From NCBI GenBank assembly GCA_905209725.1, contig CAJLTZ010000008.1, positions 1 to 41,570 of the forward strand: a stretch of DNA of 41,570 nt, in the 5' to 3' direction. Positions 33,830 to 41,570 of the stretch are shown piece by piece. The stretch is from an uncultured Muribaculaceae bacterium. GTDB lineage: Bacteria; Bacteroidota; Bacteroidia; Bacteroidales; Muribaculaceae. Under the pieces are notes generated by a model. That model saw nothing but the letters and a program-made list of their open reading frames with translations. It made no database searches and had not been told where the DNA came from. The translations under genes and the position numbers were made by a program. Within the stretch, counting starts at the first letter, position 1, and each line of letters begins with the position of its first letter.

Positions 33830-35104
33830 CTATTTTTCAACCATCATGTTCAGCACGGCGTGATCAGTTTCATTCATCGCTTCGCGACCGATGCTGGTGA
33901 GATTGTGGATTGTGGCATCGATATCGTCGCAGACGATTCCCTCGGCCGAGGTGACGCACTTGCCGTTCATGGCCAGCATTGCCGACATCATCGCACTCGA
34001 CACCCCCGAGGTGATCTTCATGGCGCAGGAGGGTTTGGCTCCGTCGCAAATCATGCCGGTCACGTTGGCCACCATGTTCTTGATGGCGGCACACACCTGT
34101 TCGAAACCGCCGCCCATCAGAAGCACCAGTCCGGCCGAGGCGCCCGTGGATGCCACCACGCATCCGCAGAGGGCCGAGAGGCGTCCGAGGCTCTGTTTGA
34201 TGTAAATGCTCGTGAGGCTGGAGAGGGTAAGGGCGCGGATCAGTTGCTCCTCGGAGGCGTGAATCTCCTCTGCGTAACTAACCACAGGCAGTGTGGCGGT
34301 GATGCCCTGGTTGCCCGATCCGGAATTCGACATCACGGCGATGGGCGCGCCACCCATGCGGGCGTCGCAGGCCGCAGATGTGAGCGACAGCATATGGGCT
34401 ATCGGCGTGTCGCCGAAGATGCTAATGCCATGGTGACGGATCACGCTTCCCAACGAATGGCCGTAGGTGCCCGACAGAGCCACTTCGGCTGCGCGCTTGT
34501 TCATCGTCCCTGCCTCCAGGATGAAGCGAATTTTGTCGAGCGGGGCGTTGACGGCGAAATCATAGACGGTATTCTCATTGAGCTGCACGTCGTCGGAGGC
34601 GGCGGAAGAGGTGTCGGGGATGAATTCGAAGAGCTTTTCGCCGTCATGCTCCACCAGCACAAACTGAGTGTGGGCGCCCGAAATCACAGCGTGGGCCGTG
34701 TGCCCGTCGGCTTTCACGGTTACATCTACATAGAGGTTGCTCGGTGGATTCTGGAAATGCCCCACGTGTATTCTTTTTTCATCGATATATTTCTTGCCCT
34801 TTTCAAGCGCATCGGGATTCACGTCGCGAAGCACCTCGAGGCCATATTCCGACTTGCCCACAATCGCACCGAGCGCAATGGCAATAGGCAGGCCAATCAT
34901 GCCGGTGCCGGGGATGCCCACGCCCATGGCATTCTTTATCATGTTGCCGCTGAGAAGAACGTCGATGCTCTCAGGAAGAGTGCCAAGGGTTTCGCAGGCA
35001 CGTGCCACACACAGCGACACTGCGGCCGGCTCCGTGCATCCGATTGCAGGCACCACTTCGCGCTTGATCAAAGCTATAATCCTATCGATTGTTTCAGTAT
35101 TCAT
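33830..35104 (-). CDS. L-cysteine desulfidase / L-serine ammonia-lyase-like (CyuA/UPF0597) protein
   Basis: 424 residues matching the CyuA (YhaM) / UPF0597 family along the length: VVPAIGCTEPAAVSLCVARA (about 17-36, Cys23), GMIGLPIAIALGAIVG, SGSGNQGITATLPVVSYAEE and the C-terminal Cys-containing GMICDGAKPSCAMKITSGV. Family members use an oxygen-sensitive 4Fe-4S cluster to convert cysteine to pyruvate, ammonia and sulfide. Here the reaction is inferred, and serine is an alternative substrate. It is co-directional with tdk (42-nt gap) and the TlpA-like gene. Confidence 0.85.
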   Translation of the reverse strand: MNTETIDRIIALIKREVVPAIGCTEPAAVSLCVARACETLGTLPESIDVLLSGNMIKNAMGVGIPGTGMIGLPIAIALGAIVGKSEYGLEVLRDVNPDALEKGKKYIDEKRIHVGHFQNPPSNLYVDVTVKADGHTAHAVISGAHTQFVLVEHDGEKLFEFIPDTSSAASDDVQLNENTVYDFAVNAPLDKIRFILEAGTMNKRAAEVALSGTYGHSLGSVIRHHGISIFGDTPIAHMLSLTSAACDARMGGAPIAVMSNSGSGNQGITATLPVVSYAEEIHASEEQLIRALTLSSLTSIYIKQSLGRLSALCGCVVASTGASAGLVLLMGGGFEQVCAAIKNMVANVTGMICDGAKPSCAMKITSGVSSAMMSAMLAMNGKCVTSAEGIVCDDIDATIHNLTSIGREAMNETDHAVLNMMVEK

Positions 35105-35146
35105 TTTGATTCAGATGATATTATGATTCAAGGTTAGTTTTCAGGT

Positions 35147-35773
35147 TTACATATCAAGTGGCAGGCGACCCTTGCGGCTCTGCTCCACACGCTTATTTCG
35201 CCAGCAGCGGCGGCACACGGCGATGTAGCGGTCGTTGCCGCCAATCTCCACCACCGCGCCCTCTGTGATAATCTCCCCAAGGCTGTTGACGCGGGCATTC
35301 ACTATGGTCTTGCGGCCGCATGTGCAGGTCGACTTGATTTCGTCGATGGTGTCGGCAATCTCGAGCAGACGGCGCGACCCTTCGAAGAGATGCGTGCGGA
35401 AGTCGGTGCGAAGGCCATAGCATATCACATTGATGCCATATTCATCCACCACCTGGGCCAACTGGTCCACTTGCTCAGGGGTAAGAAACTGAGCCTCATC
35501 GACCAATATCCATTCCGGACGGTCGGGATCGTCGGCGGCAATTCCGCTCACCATCTCAAAGAGATTAGTGTCGGGATAGATCCACGCGCACTCGCGCTCT
35601 ATGCCGATGCGGCTGCGGATTACATTTTTATTGTCGCGAGTATCGACCACCGGCTTCATGCAGCGGTAGGCTATCTGGCGCTCCTCGAAATTATATGCGG
35701 TGGTGAGAAGCAAGGCGGTCTTGGCGCTTCCCATCGTGCCGTATCTGAAATATAATTTGCCGATTCTATTCAT
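35147..35773 (-). CDS. tdk: thymidine kinase, class II
   Basis: Phosphorylates thymidine for the salvage pathway. ATG 35773 gives MNRIGKLYFRYGTMGSAKTA with the phosphate-binding loop at residues 12-19 (GTMGSAKT; the B. subtilis/E. coli types have related Ser/Gly-rich loops). The catalytic Glu is Glu93 in LVDEAQFLTP. The zinc site is formed by Cys148, Cys150, Cys185 and Cys188. 208 residues. An earlier in-frame ATG at 35812 (MRNQNS) would add 13 residues and is less likely. Head of the minus operon. Confidence 0.93.
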   Translation of the reverse strand: MNRIGKLYFRYGTMGSAKTALLLTTAYNFEERQIAYRCMKPVVDTRDNKNVIRSRIGIERECAWIYPDTNLFEMVSGIAADDPDRPEWILVDEAQFLTPEQVDQLAQVVDEYGINVICYGLRTDFRTHLFEGSRRLLEIADTIDEIKSTCTCGRKTIVNARVNSLGEIITEGAVVEIGGNDRYIAVCRRCWRNKRVEQSRKGRLPLDM

Positions 35774-35866
35774 TGTAGTCAGGTCGCCCAATAGGCTATT
35801 TTGATTGCGCATTATTGGGTCTAATGTGCGAAAATAGATAAAATCCCGCAAAAAACAAAATCCAGA

Positions 35867-35898
35867 TTTCCGAAATAAGAAAAATGTTGATAACTTTG
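35867..35898 (+). promoter_or_regulatory. promoter of the nitroreductase gene
   Basis: TTTC (35867-35870, one mismatch from TTTG), 20 nt, then TAACTTTG (35891-35898). The leader to ATG 36002 is about 95 nt and contains the hairpin CAGTCGC (35967-35973) / GCGACTG (35977-35983). Confidence 0.6.
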
Positions 35899-36001
35899 CC
35901 CCGAAAAAATTGGAGGGGTGGCATCCCGCCGCCCTTATAACACCAAAGAGGAATCTCTCCCACCGCCAGTCGCGGTGCGACTGCACTATAACAAGATTAA
36001 G

Positions 36002-36751
36002 ATGGAAGCACTTGAATTTTTCCGCAACCGCCACACCGTGCGCACTTTCAGCAACCGCGAAATCACCGACGCCGAGCTCCGCTCCCTCATCGAAGCCTCA
36101 TCCCATGCCCCCAACACCGGCAACATGCAATGGTATAGCGTGGTAGCCACGCGCTCCGCCGAGGGCAAGCGCCGCCTCTCCCCTCTCCACTTCGGCCAAC
36201 CATGCGTGGAATCCTGCGCAGTAGTGCTGACATTCTGCGTAGACCTGCGTCGTTTCGAGCACTGGTGTCGCTTGGGCGCCGCAGTACCCGGTTTTGAGAA
36301 TCCGCAGTCGTTTTTCGCAGCCTTTCTGGATGCCTCCATCTTCGCCCAGCAGACCTGCACACTCGCCGAGCAGATGGGGATGGGCGGATGTTTCCTCGGC
36401 ACCACGCTCTACAATGCCCCGCATATAGCCGAAGTGCTTGAATTGCCCGAGAGAGTTGTGCCCATCATCACGCTTGCATTAGGCTGGCCCGACACGGAAG
36501 GAGAACCCTCCTGGCGCTTGCCGGCAGACGCCGTGCTGCATATGGAGAAATATAATGAAGCCGACGACGCCCGCATTCGCGAGGACTACGCATCGCTCGA
36601 GGCGTTGCCAGAATCGGCAGGCTTCATTGAAGAGAACGGCAAAGAGACGCTTGCCCAGGTCTTCACCGACATAAGGTACACCCGCCAGGCAGCCGAGCAG
36701 TTCTCCGCCACCCTGATGCGCTACCTCCGCCAGAACCGCTTCTTCGAATAG
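36002..36751 (+). CDS. nitroreductase family protein
   Basis: 249 residues of the FMN-dependent nitroreductase fold. MEALEFFRNRHTVRTFSNRE (FMN phosphate-binding RxSxRxF-like segment), SSHAPNTGNMQWYSVVAT, and GMGGCFLGTTLYNAPHIAEV are typical. It reduces nitroaromatics, quinones or flavins with NAD(P)H; the true substrate is not known. ATG 36002 is the natural start of the domain; an in-frame ATG upstream (35918) would add an unlikely 28-residue extension. Confidence 0.9.
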   Translation: MEALEFFRNRHTVRTFSNREITDAELRSLIEASSHAPNTGNMQWYSVVATRSAEGKRRLSPLHFGQPCVESCAVVLTFCVDLRRFEHWCRLGAAVPGFENPQSFFAAFLDASIFAQQTCTLAEQMGMGGCFLGTTLYNAPHIAEVLELPERVVPIITLALGWPDTEGEPSWRLPADAVLHMEKYNEADDARIREDYASLEALPESAGFIEENGKETLAQVFTDIRYTRQAAEQFSATLMRYLRQNRFFE

Positions 36752-36790
36752 CAAAAGTTCTAACATAGATTCGTTGAGATGGTATACTAA

Positions 36791-36822
36791 TAGCCTCCGC
36801 AACAATAAGATTGCAGAGGCTA
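36791..36822. terminator. bidirectional terminator between convergent genes
   Basis: TAGCCTCCGCAA (36791-36802) pairs with TTGCAGAGGCTA (36811-36822), 12 positions with one mismatch. It is flanked by A/T-rich sequence on both sides and sits between two converging genes. Confidence 0.75.
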
Positions 36823-36871
36823 ATTTATTGGAGAGTTTTCCTTATCCGACTTTTTGGAATCTATCGATTAC

Positions 36872-38233
36872 TCAGAGTCTTACTTTTTCTGACTTCACGC
36901 CATTGGTCCTGATATAAATTCCCTCTGAAGGTTTGTCCACAGGCACTCCCTGCATATTATAGTATTTGAAGAGACATTCTTCCTCATCCACTGATTCCAG
37001 CCCATTTATATCCATATTTGTGAGATGCATTGTAAGACTGTTTAGGTCAATTCGAATCAGCACCTTACCTGCCAGCCCCCAATCTGTGAACTGCCAGTTT
37101 CCCAATCCATTCCATACTATTGGGCATTCATACTCCCCATCATTGTTGAATTCCACCGGGGCAATGCCGGAATACAGAGCAGAACCGAGATTGTCATTAT
37201 TCATTATACCGTCCAACCCTCTTTTGAATCTAAACAATGCCTTGCTATCATCTGCAACGCCTGGAAAATCGACAACCGCTTCGTATACACCATGCCCTAC
37301 ACGGTTTAATATTTTGAAAACACTGGCATTTGTTTCTGAAGGTTGTGCCCAATTGTTGTTATATCCTAAGAGGTATATGCAATCAATTTCGTTTAAATCT
37401 TCAGGCTTTGTTTCGATGGACATCAAATGCAATACTTTATCGACATTTACTGTCACTTTAGTCGGAGCATTGCAATTAATTTCTATAGGATTTCCAACGC
37501 CTGCCGACCCGATATGAAACGTCTTTTCTGAACAGCTATTAAGTGTAGGGGTGAATCCTTGATCACACGACCAATAATTAACACCCACCTCCAGATGAAT
37601 CCTACAGTCTTCAGCAATGCTGAATTCATAAACATCGTTATAGTGCTTAAGCGGATCATAGTCCATTTTTATTTCTCCGTGTTCTGACTCTATACACAGT
37701 TTCTGACTATAAGATGTAAGTGGATTTCCGGAAGGTGCACTGGTCCACCCCAGTCCCGCCATATTAGGAACCCCGTTTTCTGAATCCCAGTAAAACAATG
37801 AAACCCACTGCCCATAATTATCTTCCGCATCCAACACCTCATAAGGATTATTTTTTGCAAATTCCAAATCATTTACAACTACCGGAACAGCACCAAAACT
37901 TGCATATCCCCTTTCGCTTGTCGTGCTAAATAAACTGACAGGGAATCCAGGTCCGCACGCATACAAATCTTTGCCGCTCTCAGGATCTTTATAATAAAAC
38001 ACCAGTTTCGGCTTGATTTCAGATGAATAGAACATTACATAATAATCGCCCGGATTTTCGCCGTCGCTATTAAGGAGTTTCAATGCTCCATTGCTTTCCG
38101 CTCCGGCAGGCATTTTCCACTCATTAAATTCTCCAATGATCCAGACTTCCGGATTTTCGGCTTGCAACGTCATTGCAATGATGCTCAAGCCTGCTGCAAC
38201 GACTCCTCGTAATAATAATTTTTTCTGTCTCAT
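36872..38233 (-). CDS. SusE/SusF-like secreted protein with T9SS-like tail
   Basis: 453 residues from ATG 38233, which gives the signal peptide MRQKKLLLRGVVAAGLSIIA. NPEVWIIGEFNEWKMPAGAE (about 27-46) and IDCIYLLGYNNNWAQPSETN resemble the repeated starch/glycan-binding beta-sandwich modules of SusE and SusF. The C-terminal (about 412-453: LFKYYNMQGVPVDKPSEGIY, ending SEKVRL) resembles a type IX secretion sorting domain. It is therefore likely an exported, possibly surface-attached glycan-binding protein; ligand unknown. No SusC/SusD genes are seen nearby. It begins 7 nt after the BACON lipoprotein stop, indicating an operon. Confidence 0.6.
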   Translation of the reverse strand: MRQKKLLLRGVVAAGLSIIAMTLQAENPEVWIIGEFNEWKMPAGAESNGALKLLNSDGENPGDYYVMFYSSEIKPKLVFYYKDPESGKDLYACGPGFPVSLFSTTSERGYASFGAVPVVVNDLEFAKNNPYEVLDAEDNYGQWVSLFYWDSENGVPNMAGLGWTSAPSGNPLTSYSQKLCIESEHGEIKMDYDPLKHYNDVYEFSIAEDCRIHLEVGVNYWSCDQGFTPTLNSCSEKTFHIGSAGVGNPIEINCNAPTKVTVNVDKVLHLMSIETKPEDLNEIDCIYLLGYNNNWAQPSETNASVFKILNRVGHGVYEAVVDFPGVADDSKALFRFKRGLDGIMNNDNLGSALYSGIAPVEFNNDGEYECPIVWNGLGNWQFTDWGLAGKVLIRIDLNSLTMHLTNMDINGLESVDEEECLFKYYNMQGVPVDKPSEGIYIRTNGVKSEKVRL

Positions 38234-38240
38234 GGCATTA

Positions 38241-40283
38241 TTATTTATTAAAGTTGTATGAAAAATCATGGAAAGCAGCTACAAGGAGTTTGGCGTCCTT
38301 ATGCTTAGTACTGGTGTTCCCATCTGCACAAAAATAAGCTGTGTTTACATTATAATTTGTAGACGACCAACAAGCATTATCGGAATATCCGTCCTCTCCA
38401 GCATATTGCTGTATAACAGAAGAGCCTACAATCAACTGATCCTTTGCCGGGAAATACCACGAATTATTCAATCGCGCCACTGCCGCAAATGCGGGATATA
38501 ACGATTGCCAGTTGGGTATTTTCATCACAGCCTCCATATTAGACACACCATTATCAGGACTTGACACATCCTGCAAGTAAACATTCTCGGCAGACCAAGC
38601 AGCATAACCGAGCAATTTATATACTATGCCGGCACCTTCTATCATGCTACATACTCGTCCTTCAATGCCATTTTCAGAGTATACATCTCCCACTTTATAT
38701 TTACTTTGCGACACATAAATCTTCGCACTGATTCCGCTAAAAGTGATTATGGCACTTCGATTCACATCAGATTCACCAATTCGGAATATAAGGGTCTCTC
38801 CGGATGGAGTGGCCGTGCACCACGACTCCGAACTGGTGACTTTCGTACCCTCAGGAAGCGGATAAGTTAATGTGAGGTTCTGACTTTCACGGTTGAAATA
38901 AAGATTCATGTCTTCATATTTCATGCCGGCCTGAACAACGTTCACCGCAGCAAGCTCCAACCTTTCATATCCTGGTTTGTTGTAAACCAGTTTTACCTTT
39001 CCTGAGCGTTCTTTTATATCCGGATTTACCTTGGCTGTAAATGAAATATTTCGATAGTCCTCAACCTTCGCCGACAACCATTCACCGCAACCATCCTCAT
39101 ACTCAAACTCTATGTAATAATTTTCAAGATTGCCTGCGTGATAACCTATTTCCTTTTTCAACTCCTTATCCGCATCAAAATTCAATTCATTGGCAAGGAT
39201 TCTGAAACCGGAACCTTCCTGCGACACCTTGACAATCGCTTTTACATTCCCGCTGCTAAGTGTAATCTTCCCTTCTCTACTTTCTCCTCCATTTGCCTGA
39301 CATGTTATGGCAAGAGTCTTGTTGACCGGGTTCTCAAGAAGAGAACGCGTCTGGGGTCTGCCGTCCACAAAATTTATTCTTCTGACCGGTGCCAGAGCCT
39401 TGTCCTCAATCTTCGCATTAAGCCAAAATGAATCAGTAGTGATGTTTATGTCGGATGTGTCGACATTCGTGAACACACTGATGAATTCCGTCTGCTCATG
39501 ATTATAATTAAAAAATCCGATTTCAGATTGTGAAGGAGTGATAAAGGCCCCCCTTGCTTTCCGTGTCACTGTGATTACAACCTCCTTGTCGTATAAAGTC
39601 TTGATTGTAATTTCTGCTGTCTGATCCTTTGCCGACAGACTTTCTTCCGTCGTTACAGTTATGGCATCATACAGAAAACTTTCACTGCGCGTTGAAGCCT
39701 TCCGAACAGTACACCATTCCTGCGAACTTGTCACCTCGAATGGAATTATGCTGGTGTTCTCGAAAATGACCTGCTCAGTACCACCTTCGCCTGAAAAAGC
39801 CACAGCGCTCTTGTCAGGCTTAAGTGCCTGATTTTCTCCCCTGAATGGTTTCTGATATTTTACATCCGCTCCAATAATGCCCCCACTGCCGGCAGCCTGG
39901 ATATAATCCACCACAAAGAGCCGATAGTATGTATCGGTATAGCGATTATAAGCCACATATCCCGTTCCCGGCACAACTGCAACCTTGCCGCTCCATCCCG
40001 AGGTCGGAATAGAAGAAACGTTGCCGAGTCCGCGGACAGCTCCAACTGATGCAATCATCCAATCTGAACCGCCTGTGAAATTATCATCCTTGCCAATTCT
40101 GAGTCCATCAAGGCTCGTATCGCCGTTATTGCCGTTTCTCATGCTGAGTAGTATAGTCCCGGTGGGGTCATCTACTATGGCATCAGGTTTCACAGCCTCA
40201 CCATTGTCAGGGTCGTCATTTGTAGAGCAACTGACCATAATGAGCGCCATTAAAGTCAGCATTAGTTGGAAAATCTTTTTCAT
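38241..40283 (-). CDS. lipoprotein with four BACON-like domains and a DUF1566-like C-terminus
   Basis: 680 residues. ATG 40283 gives a lipoprotein signal (MKKIFQLMLTLMALIMVSC, Cys19); the frame opens upstream at 40397, but that would bury the lipobox. After an N-terminal domain of unknown type (about 40-150), four BACON-like modules follow (about 155-243, 247-370, 372-465, 467-540), with VTSSQEWCTV-type tryptophan strands and KVSQEG-type ends. The last 140 residues (KVGDVYSENGIEG...WYFPAKDQL...CWSSTNYNVNTAYFCADG) resemble DUF1566/FISUMP-like domains. BACON modules are associated with mucin or carbohydrate contact. First gene of the operon. Confidence 0.7.
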   Translation of the reverse strand: MKKIFQLMLTLMALIMVSCSTNDDPDNGEAVKPDAIVDDPTGTILLSMRNGNNGDTSLDGLRIGKDDNFTGGSDWMIASVGAVRGLGNVSSIPTSGWSGKVAVVPGTGYVAYNRYTDTYYRLFVVDYIQAAGSGGIIGADVKYQKPFRGENQALKPDKSAVAFSGEGGTEQVIFENTSIIPFEVTSSQEWCTVRKASTRSESFLYDAITVTTEESLSAKDQTAEITIKTLYDKEVVITVTRKARGAFITPSQSEIGFFNYNHEQTEFISVFTNVDTSDINITTDSFWLNAKIEDKALAPVRRINFVDGRPQTRSLLENPVNKTLAITCQANGGESREGKITLSSGNVKAIVKVSQEGSGFRILANELNFDADKELKKEIGYHAGNLENYYIEFEYEDGCGEWLSAKVEDYRNISFTAKVNPDIKERSGKVKLVYNKPGYERLELAAVNVVQAGMKYEDMNLYFNRESQNLTLTYPLPEGTKVTSSESWCTATPSGETLIFRIGESDVNRSAIITFSGISAKIYVSQSKYKVGDVYSENGIEGRVCSMIEGAGIVYKLLGYAAWSAENVYLQDVSSPDNGVSNMEAVMKIPNWQSLYPAFAAVARLNNSWYFPAKDQLIVGSSVIQQYAGEDGYSDNACWSSTNYNVNTAYFCADGNTSTKHKDAKLLVAAFHDFSYNFNK

Positions 40284-40427
40284 TGCTATTGTATTATTGT
40301 TAGTTTTAAATGTGTTCTGATAATTATGACACCACTCAGTCACGATGCCTCCATCGGTACTTTCCGGATTCACACAAAATATACTTAAAATGTGCATAAA
40401 CCAATTTGCGTGACATCCTTAACACTG

Positions 40428-40461
40428 CAAAATTAAATATAATTTCACTTTTACCCCCCCC
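40428..40461 (-). promoter_or_regulatory. candidate promoter of the BACON lipoprotein gene, with G8 tract at -33
   Basis: Minus-strand TAATTTTG at 40428-40435 matches the -7 consensus. The expected -33 site falls in a homopolymer of eight C (plus strand, 40454-40461; G8 on the minus strand). No TTTG is present there. The leader would be about 140 nt. Confidence 0.45.
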
Positions 40462-41100
40462 GAATGTTAAATAAGACTAAATAATGTTAATATATCAGGA
40501 TTGTAGTTTCAAATCTAAGCACTAAAAACGTAAAATTCCATCCACTAAACGCTATCGAATGTCGCAGGCTATCACATTTAATAGCGCTATATTTTTGACT
40601 CCTAAAACTCTCCGGACTTCTTTAGAATCATAGACCGACTGAAATAACGAACCTGAGGTACATATGAGCCCCCTGCGTCTACATGAGTGGCAGATGTAAG
40701 AGACCTGTATTTAATCAGAATCGCAAGGATTGGGACAAAAGCGGAGGTTCATCCGGAGTGTAATAATACCGGCCCCAGACTTGTATTTGAACTCGAATAT
40801 CTGGAAAGCCTACCAGAATACAAAACAGTCACCTAAAAAATATTCAATATTCAATACTTACAGAGACAGTCTTTTGTCACTAATTTTTCCCAGTTTATCC
40901 AATCAATAAAGATGATGACACCCCGATTACACGGTAAGATGAGTGTGGTTTTACGTGTTCTGATTGCCATAATATTCATCAGGTTCGGCAGCTAACGTGA
41001 GATGTCGTCTTCATAGTCATAGTAGTAGAAAAATACCTGCTGAGGGCTGACGAGGACGTCGCCAATGCGGTTAAGTTAAGGATCCCCTTTGTCAAATGCC
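40462..41100. other. intergenic region without a supported gene
   Basis: No convincing coding sequence is seen. On the plus strand, a frame from GTG 40687 to 40836 (beginning VADVRDLYLIRIARIGTKAE) and a 27-codon frame from ATG 40912 to 40995 are open, but both lack start signals or context. On the minus strand, a frame containing VDAGGSYVPQVRYFSRSM is also open but lacks a start. The stretch may be a decayed gene or a repeated non-coding element. Confidence 0.4.
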
Positions 41101-41432
41101 TGGGAACGCGAAGCGAAATAGCGCGCTCTGCCTCCTCTGCGTACTCGCGCGCAAGCACAGCAGTCCCGCTCAACTTTTGCGAATTATTTCGGATTTTAGT
41201 TGACCCAAAAATGAACTTAACCCTAAGGATAGTTGACTTGAGTTAGAATATCTCTGCGCCTCTGCGCGCGATTTATATATCTGAATGTCAGGAATCTATA
41301 AAGCCGCCCAGCCTCAAATTCATCACGCGCAGAGGCGCAGAGAAGATCTTGCCGATGCTGCTGAAATTGTCGCTGATAAAAGGCGCGAGCACGCCGAGGT
41401 GGCAGAGCTCGCTATTTCGCTTCGCGTTCCCA
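41101..41432. repeat. nested inverted repeats
   Basis: The outer arms, 41101-41132 and 41401-41432, are reverse complements over 32 positions with one mismatch, and weaker complementarity continues inward to about 41151 and 41382. The inner arms, 41251-41272 and 41322-41343 (TCTCTGCGCCTCTGCGCG core), match over 22 positions with one mismatch. The inner pair is off-centre within the outer one. No transposase lies between them. It may be a MITE-like or REP-like element. Confidence 0.85.
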
Positions 41433-41456
41433 ACGCTGCTGCCACAAGTCCGGGAG

Positions 41457-41476
41457 GGACGACGTCCCCGTCGTCC
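41457..41476. repeat. palindrome GGACGACG/CGTCGTCC
   Basis: GGACGACG (41457-41464) pairs with CGTCGTCC (41469-41476) around a 4-nt loop. The preceding GGGAGGG resembles the hairpin at 3370-3388. Confidence 0.6.
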
Positions 41477-41499
41477 GTAACGAAAGCGCATAGCATAGC

Positions 41500-41570
41500 A
41501 TGTCTGGACAGGAGGACAGGAGGACAGGAGGACAGGAGGACAGGAGGACAGGAGGACAGGAGGACAGGAG
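41500..41570 (+). other. open frame starting at ATG 41500 that enters the octamer array
   Basis: ATG TCT followed by the repeat encodes MSGQEDRRTGGQEDRRT and continues as a repeating GQEDRRT-type peptide to the window edge. Because the unit is 8 nt, any copy change would shift the frame downstream. No promoter is seen just upstream and the downstream part is missing, so coding status is open. Confidence 0.2.
41507..41570. repeat. octamer tandem repeat (GACAGGAG)8, truncated by the window
   Basis: Eight perfect, adjacent copies of GACAGGAG run from 41507 to the last base of the window, so the real array is at least this long. Both strands are free of stop codons within it. Confidence 0.97.

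Noticed and set aside
33860..35137. 425-codon plus-strand frame opposite the cysteine desulfidase-like gene
   Set aside because: The minus-strand product matches a known family along its length; the plus frame is His/Gly-rich shadow sequence.
40979..41246. Open frames of about 65-82 codons on both strands
   Set aside because: They run through one arm of the inverted repeat, lack start signals (the plus frame has no initiation codon at its head) and have no recognised domain.
41507..41570. CRISPR array at the right edge
   Set aside because: Perfect 8-nt units without spacers; simple tandem repeat.

Overview
The window looks like chromosomal DNA of a gut Bacteroidota, most likely order Bacteroidales and plausibly Muribaculaceae. 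Evidence: several promoters of the Bacteroidota form (TTTG, 19-20 nt, TAnnTTTG); few Shine-Dalgarno sequences; a PheS with the Bacteroidota CxxC..CxxC insertion; OstA-like, DUF5063 and BACON-domain proteins; and three proteins with C-terminal tails resembling type IX secretion sorting domains. Genus and species cannot be fixed from the sequence. Most genes are GC-rich housekeeping genes; three stretches (about 3.4-6.6 kb, 36.8-40.3 kb and 40.4 kb to the end) are AT-richer or repeat-rich and look accessory.

Layout. 0.25-3.4 kb: flavin reductase-like protein and a class A penicillin-binding protein. 3.4-6.5 kb: two secreted proteins of unknown role with sorting-like tails, and two very small ORFs. 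6.5-9.3 kb: operon yicC-gmk-nadD-DUF5063. 9.36-14.3 kb: M18 aminopeptidase, then trigger factor, clpP and clpX, with structured RNA between them. 14.5-16.9 kb: recQ and a small gene broken by one stop codon. 17.0-25.3 kb: an envelope-biogenesis run of three periplasmic peptidyl-prolyl isomerases/chaperones, an OstA/LptA-like protein and mutL. 25.4-26.4 kb (minus): ruvX and a rubredoxin-first rubrerythrin. 26.6-30.4 kb: tilS, tRNA-Leu(UAG), pheS, nth and a flavodoxin-fold reductase. 30.4-35.8 kb (minus): DoxX-like membrane protein, then an apparent operon tdk, L-cysteine desulfidase-like, TlpA-like lipoprotein, AMP-dependent acyl-CoA synthetase. 36.0 kb: nitroreductase. 36.9-40.3 kb (minus): a two-gene surface unit made of a four-BACON lipoprotein and a SusE/F-like secreted protein. 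40.3-41.57 kb: no convincing gene, but nested inverted repeats and an octamer tandem array that runs off the window.

Functional themes: protein folding and quality control (tig, clpP, clpX, three PPIases), outer-membrane and peptidoglycan construction (PBP1A, SurA-like proteins, OstA-like), nucleic-acid repair (recQ, mutL, nth, ruvX), and nucleotide/NAD supply (gmk, nadD, tdk).

Most worth a second look: the 35-residue membrane peptide with its own promoter (5411-5518); the small DUF6150-like gene split by a single TAA (16732-16905); the structured leader of tig; the G8 tract at the expected -33 site of the BACON lipoprotein; the nested inverted repeats at 41101-41432; and the (GACAGGAG)n array directly after an ATG at the right edge. 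No CRISPR array, complete insertion sequence, phage or classical defence system is visible.
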